Source of the DNA: Streptomyces sp. AC512_CC834
GTDB lineage: Bacteria; Actinomycetota; Actinomycetes; Streptomycetales; Streptomycetaceae
Assembly: GCF_019049325.1 (NCBI RefSeq)
Contig: NZ_JAGMUO010000023.1
Location: 101,040-165,039, forward strand
Reading direction: 5' to 3'
Length of the DNA: 64,000 nucleotides
Numbering within the stretch: the first letter of the stretch is position 1; every line of letters starts with the position of its first letter. This document shows positions 61,742 to 64,000 of this stretch, in pieces. The position numbers and the translations under genes were made by a program. The notes under the pieces were generated by a model. The model was not told the origin of the DNA. It saw only the letters and a program-made list of their open reading frames with translations, and did no database searches.

Positions 61742-62032
61742 ATGTCGGACTTGACTGTCGACCTTGAACTTCTCAAAACTTCTGCGAAGCAACTGAACGC
61801 CATTCGTAAAGAGTTCAAGAATCTCGACGACTGGAAGGACGACATCACATCAGCGGTGGGCGCCCCCGAACTCAGAGGCGCGATGACGGACTTCATTGAC
61901 AATTGGGACAAAAACCGAAAGAGGCTGGTCGAGTCACTGGAGGAGGTTGGAAAAATGGTCGAAGGAACACGTGACGCATTCAAGAGTCTCGATGACAAAT
62001 TGGCCAAGTCGGGCAAGAAGAGGCACCATTAA
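61742..62032 (+). CDS. WXG100-like small helical protein
   Basis: 96 aa. All-helical, charged, with two Trp in the helical hairpin region (NLDDWKDDIT and DNWDKNRKRL) and a Lys/His tail, SGKKRHH. Size, helix-turn-helix plan and position directly before a gene with a putative T7SS signal suggest an EsxA-like partner or chaperone, although the strict WXG motif is missing. Codon use is AT-richer (AAA, CTT, TCT, ACT) than the backbone, a sign of transfer. No strong RBS; CAGGACTGATTCTC precedes the ATG. Confidence 0.65.
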   Translation: MSDLTVDLELLKTSAKQLNAIRKEFKNLDDWKDDITSAVGAPELRGAMTDFIDNWDKNRKRLVESLEEVGKMVEGTRDAFKSLDDKLAKSGKKRHH

Positions 62033-62075
62033 CCACACTCGGTTCACTTACTGAATTGCCGAATTAGGGGGACAA

Positions 62076-63416
62076 ATGGCAAGGCCAAAGGACTGGCAAC
62101 CGCTTCGAGAAAGCGACCCGGTACCCGGCGACCCGGTCGGCGTTTTCAACCAGGTCACACACATGACGAAAATCGCCGAGTACCTGCGAAATCAGGCTGA
62201 GGCACTCACCGCCATGGCGGATGCCGACAACCTCAAGGGCAAGTACGCTGACGAACTGGCGGAGAATTCTCGCGGCTTGGGTCGTAAACTCGATCTGGCA
62301 GAAGACCGGTACCGTGAGGTCAAGGGGCATCTTTCCAGTTGGGCAGACGACTTGGAAGATTTCCAGAAAGCTGCCGACAAGACACTCGATGACGCCCGTG
62401 ACGCTCAGCGAATCATCGACGCCCACTCTGGTAAGGGTGACAAGAAGGCCACTGGCAACCAAAAGGGCGCAAGTGATGAAGCGGCATCAACCGACGTTGA
62501 TCCAGCTCTTAAGCGAGCGAAGGAAGATCTGACCGCCGCACGTCGGCGCCTCAATACGACGGAAGGCGATTATCAGGAACGTGCTGCTCACTACGCCAGC
62601 AAGATCCGGTCGTCTATCGACGACGATATGAAGGACAGTTGGTGGAACGACTTCAAGGCCTGGGTCGCTGACGCCGAATGGCTAGGCGACATCGCGGACT
62701 GGGCCAGTTGGGCAGCGACTGCCGTCGGGGTCGTGGCCATGTTCTTTCCCGCCGTAGGCGTCATCGCGCTGGCTCTTACGGTTGTCGTAGCCGCGATCCA
62801 CATCACGCAGGCGGTAACTGGAAACGGTTCGTGGTTCGATGTAGTCATGGACCTCGGTGCACTAAAATTGGCACGTACGGGGATGAAAGCGGCAAAAGCC
62901 ATGAAAGCCCTGCAAAATAGCTCACGGAAGACCGCTGCCGATCTAGCCAAAGGACAGGCCAAGTCGCAGGCCTCGCGTGCAAACGCAAGTGCCCGCAAGA
63001 CGGCGGCAAAGGCGGAGCGCAAGCGTGGCGGTACTTCCCGGAAGAGTCGCGATCGGGCCAGGGCGAAGCGACTCCGCATGGAGGGCGAGAATCGGGCGGC
63101 AGGCAAACGTGCATCCAACGAGGTCCGCGATACCGAGATGCCGCAGATTACAGCTGCGGAGAAGGCCAGCGCCATCGGTGACAAGGCCATGGCCAAGCAG
63201 ATGAAGGACATCAACAAGTGGCGGGATGCCTACCCCGACAACCGCACGCTCGCTTCGAACGCCAGTCAGGCTCAGCGCCACAAGGACGCGGTTCAGGGCG
63301 CTTGGGCGACGTCCACGATACTCGACGCCGCGGACAAGGGCGCGGATGCCGCGACCAACGACGGATACAGCCGAATGAAGGACCGCATGACCGCACCCGT
63401 CGGCTCACAGTGGTGA
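62076..63416 (+). CDS. Putative type VII-secreted effector/polymorphic-toxin-like protein
   Basis: 446 aa; GGGGGACAA before the ATG. The start MARPKDWQPLRESDPVPGDPVGV matches the putative T7SS-signal domain of actinobacterial effectors, followed by a long LXG/WXG-like helical region (about 25-200). A hydrophobic pair lies at 210-250 (WASWAATAVGVVAMFFPAVG, IALALTVVVAAIHITQAVTG). Residues ~285-345 are strongly basic (KGQAKSQASRANASARKTAAKAERKRGG), and the C-terminal ~90 residues carry no motif I know. The toxic activity, if any, is new or degenerate. It lies 43 bp after the WXG100-like gene. Confidence 0.75.
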   Translation: MARPKDWQPLRESDPVPGDPVGVFNQVTHMTKIAEYLRNQAEALTAMADADNLKGKYADELAENSRGLGRKLDLAEDRYREVKGHLSSWADDLEDFQKAADKTLDDARDAQRIIDAHSGKGDKKATGNQKGASDEAASTDVDPALKRAKEDLTAARRRLNTTEGDYQERAAHYASKIRSSIDDDMKDSWWNDFKAWVADAEWLGDIADWASWAATAVGVVAMFFPAVGVIALALTVVVAAIHITQAVTGNGSWFDVVMDLGALKLARTGMKAAKAMKALQNSSRKTAADLAKGQAKSQASRANASARKTAAKAERKRGGTSRKSRDRARAKRLRMEGENRAAGKRASNEVRDTEMPQITAAEKASAIGDKAMAKQMKDINKWRDAYPDNRTLASNASQAQRHKDAVQGAWATSTILDAADKGADAATNDGYSRMKDRMTAPVGSQW

Positions 63417-63429
63417 AGGAGACCTGTCG

Positions 63430-63840
63430 ATGACCGCAACCCGCGACGCCAAAGAGACCGGCCATGCAGTCCCCTGGTTGCCGTACGGCATCGCAGGGGT
63501 GAAAATCGTCTTCATCCTGGCAGTCTTCCGTCTCATGTCCACGCCCTTCTCCGAAGAGATGTTCGGGGAACAGTGGCTACCCATGCCGACGTGGGACTGG
63601 GCCCTGGCGTCCGCGACCCCGGTACTACTCATCCTGCTGGCACGCCGGCCGACCGCCTGGTCCGCGCTGTCCGGCGAACTCACCATCCTGCGTATCGCCC
63701 TCACCTTCTATCTCGTGTACGGCCTGGCATTCGCGTCCCTCCAGGGTGAGGCAGTCCTGTGGGTGTCGGTCATTGCCGGGCTCGTCGGCCTTGTGGCCAT
63801 ACGCCTTCTCAACCGCAAGGAGCCTGTCCATGGCAGCTGA
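63430..63840 (+). CDS. Polytopic membrane protein, candidate immunity protein
   Basis: 136 aa, GAAGGAGA before the ATG, 13 bp after the effector-like gene. Four probable helices: GIAGVKIVFILAVFRLM, WALASATPVLLILLARR, ILRIALTFYLVYGLAFASL and AVLWVSVIAGLVGLVAIRLL. No family recognised. Position and size fit an immunity protein against a membrane-active effector or a membrane component. Inference only. Confidence 0.75.
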   Translation: MTATRDAKETGHAVPWLPYGIAGVKIVFILAVFRLMSTPFSEEMFGEQWLPMPTWDWALASATPVLLILLARRPTAWSALSGELTILRIALTFYLVYGLAFASLQGEAVLWVSVIAGLVGLVAIRLLNRKEPVHGS

Positions 63841-63904
63841 ACATATGAAGGCTGCAAGCAAGGGTAGCGCGTCGGCCACGGGATATCGCCTCCTTCTCCC
63901 TTGA
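63830..63904 (+). CDS. 24-codon ORF translationally coupled to the membrane protein gene
   Basis: It starts inside the end of the previous gene (11-bp overlap) with CAAGGAG 7 nt ahead, which is stronger than many real starts here. It encodes MAAEHMKAASKGSASATGYR plus four residues. It may be a microprotein or the stub of a truncated gene. The remaining 96 bp of the window show nothing recognisable. Confidence 0.4.
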   Translation: MAAEHMKAASKGSASATGYRLLLP

Positions 63905-64000
63905 GCAATGCTCAAGACCTGTGGATCAGCCCCGGGCGGGGACGCGGAGGCGTACCTTCCCGAATGATCCTTTGATGGTCACCGAGTAGGCCCGCGTTCG

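Overview
The window is high-GC actinobacterial DNA, almost certainly from a Streptomyces chromosome core. Third codon positions are G/C rich, GTG and TTG starts are common, and rpfA/rpfC, the Rex operator, tam/tamR and SUKH/DUF397-type families are typical of the genus. From memory, the backbone follows the S. coelicolor order from about SCO3089 to SCO3136. Accessory genes have been inserted into that backbone. All names come from reading the sequence; no database was searched.

Layout. 1-2.8 kb: the end of a MacB-type ABC ATPase and its FtsX-like permease. 2.9-8.5 kb: an accessory block holding a DUF1963 protein, a MarR regulator and a divergent flavin oxidoreductase operon (LLM monooxygenase, FMN reductase, NmrA-like and SDR proteins, broken YcaC-like hydrolase). 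8.5-20.3 kb: cfa, type II NADH dehydrogenase with an upstream Rex site, ppx, DUF501, an FtsB/DivIC-like protein, eno, rpfA with a c-di-AMP riboswitch, rpfC, a P450 and mazG. 20.4-27.1 kb: a SurA-like lipoprotein, an APH-family kinase, an HNH lipoprotein, an antitoxin-like protein and mfd. 27.5-34.5 kb: a second MacB-type ABC pair, a DUF485/acetate-type symporter pair and a coiled-coil protein.

34.6-39.8 kb is the most interesting core region. Two divergent transcription units encode four proteins built from polymorphic-toxin and immunity domains: a WHH-nuclease-like/SUKH fusion, a giant YrhB-like/Pro-Gly linker/deaminase-like/SUKH-4 fusion, a YwqJ-type deaminase and a SUKH-3 protein. None has a visible export signal.

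39.8-55.9 kb: an orphan histidine kinase, an HTH-LAGLIDADG-like protein ending 14 bp before tRNA-Gln(UUG), the housekeeping run glmU-prs-rplY-pth, ppc, a desaturase/TetR pair, a CoA transferase, a glyoxalase, tam with divergent tamR, and a NarL-type regulator. 56.2-61.1 kb: small accessory genes (GNAT, Uma2, HATPase, XRE/DUF397) and a frameshifted gene. 61.26-61.46 kb: a decayed 3' remnant of galactokinase that stops at a 15-bp hairpin. 61.7-63.9 kb: a lower-GC cassette with a WXG100-like protein, a protein with a putative type VII secretion signal, a membrane protein (candidate immunity) and a 24-codon coupled ORF. This suggests that a gal operon was replaced by a T7SS effector island.
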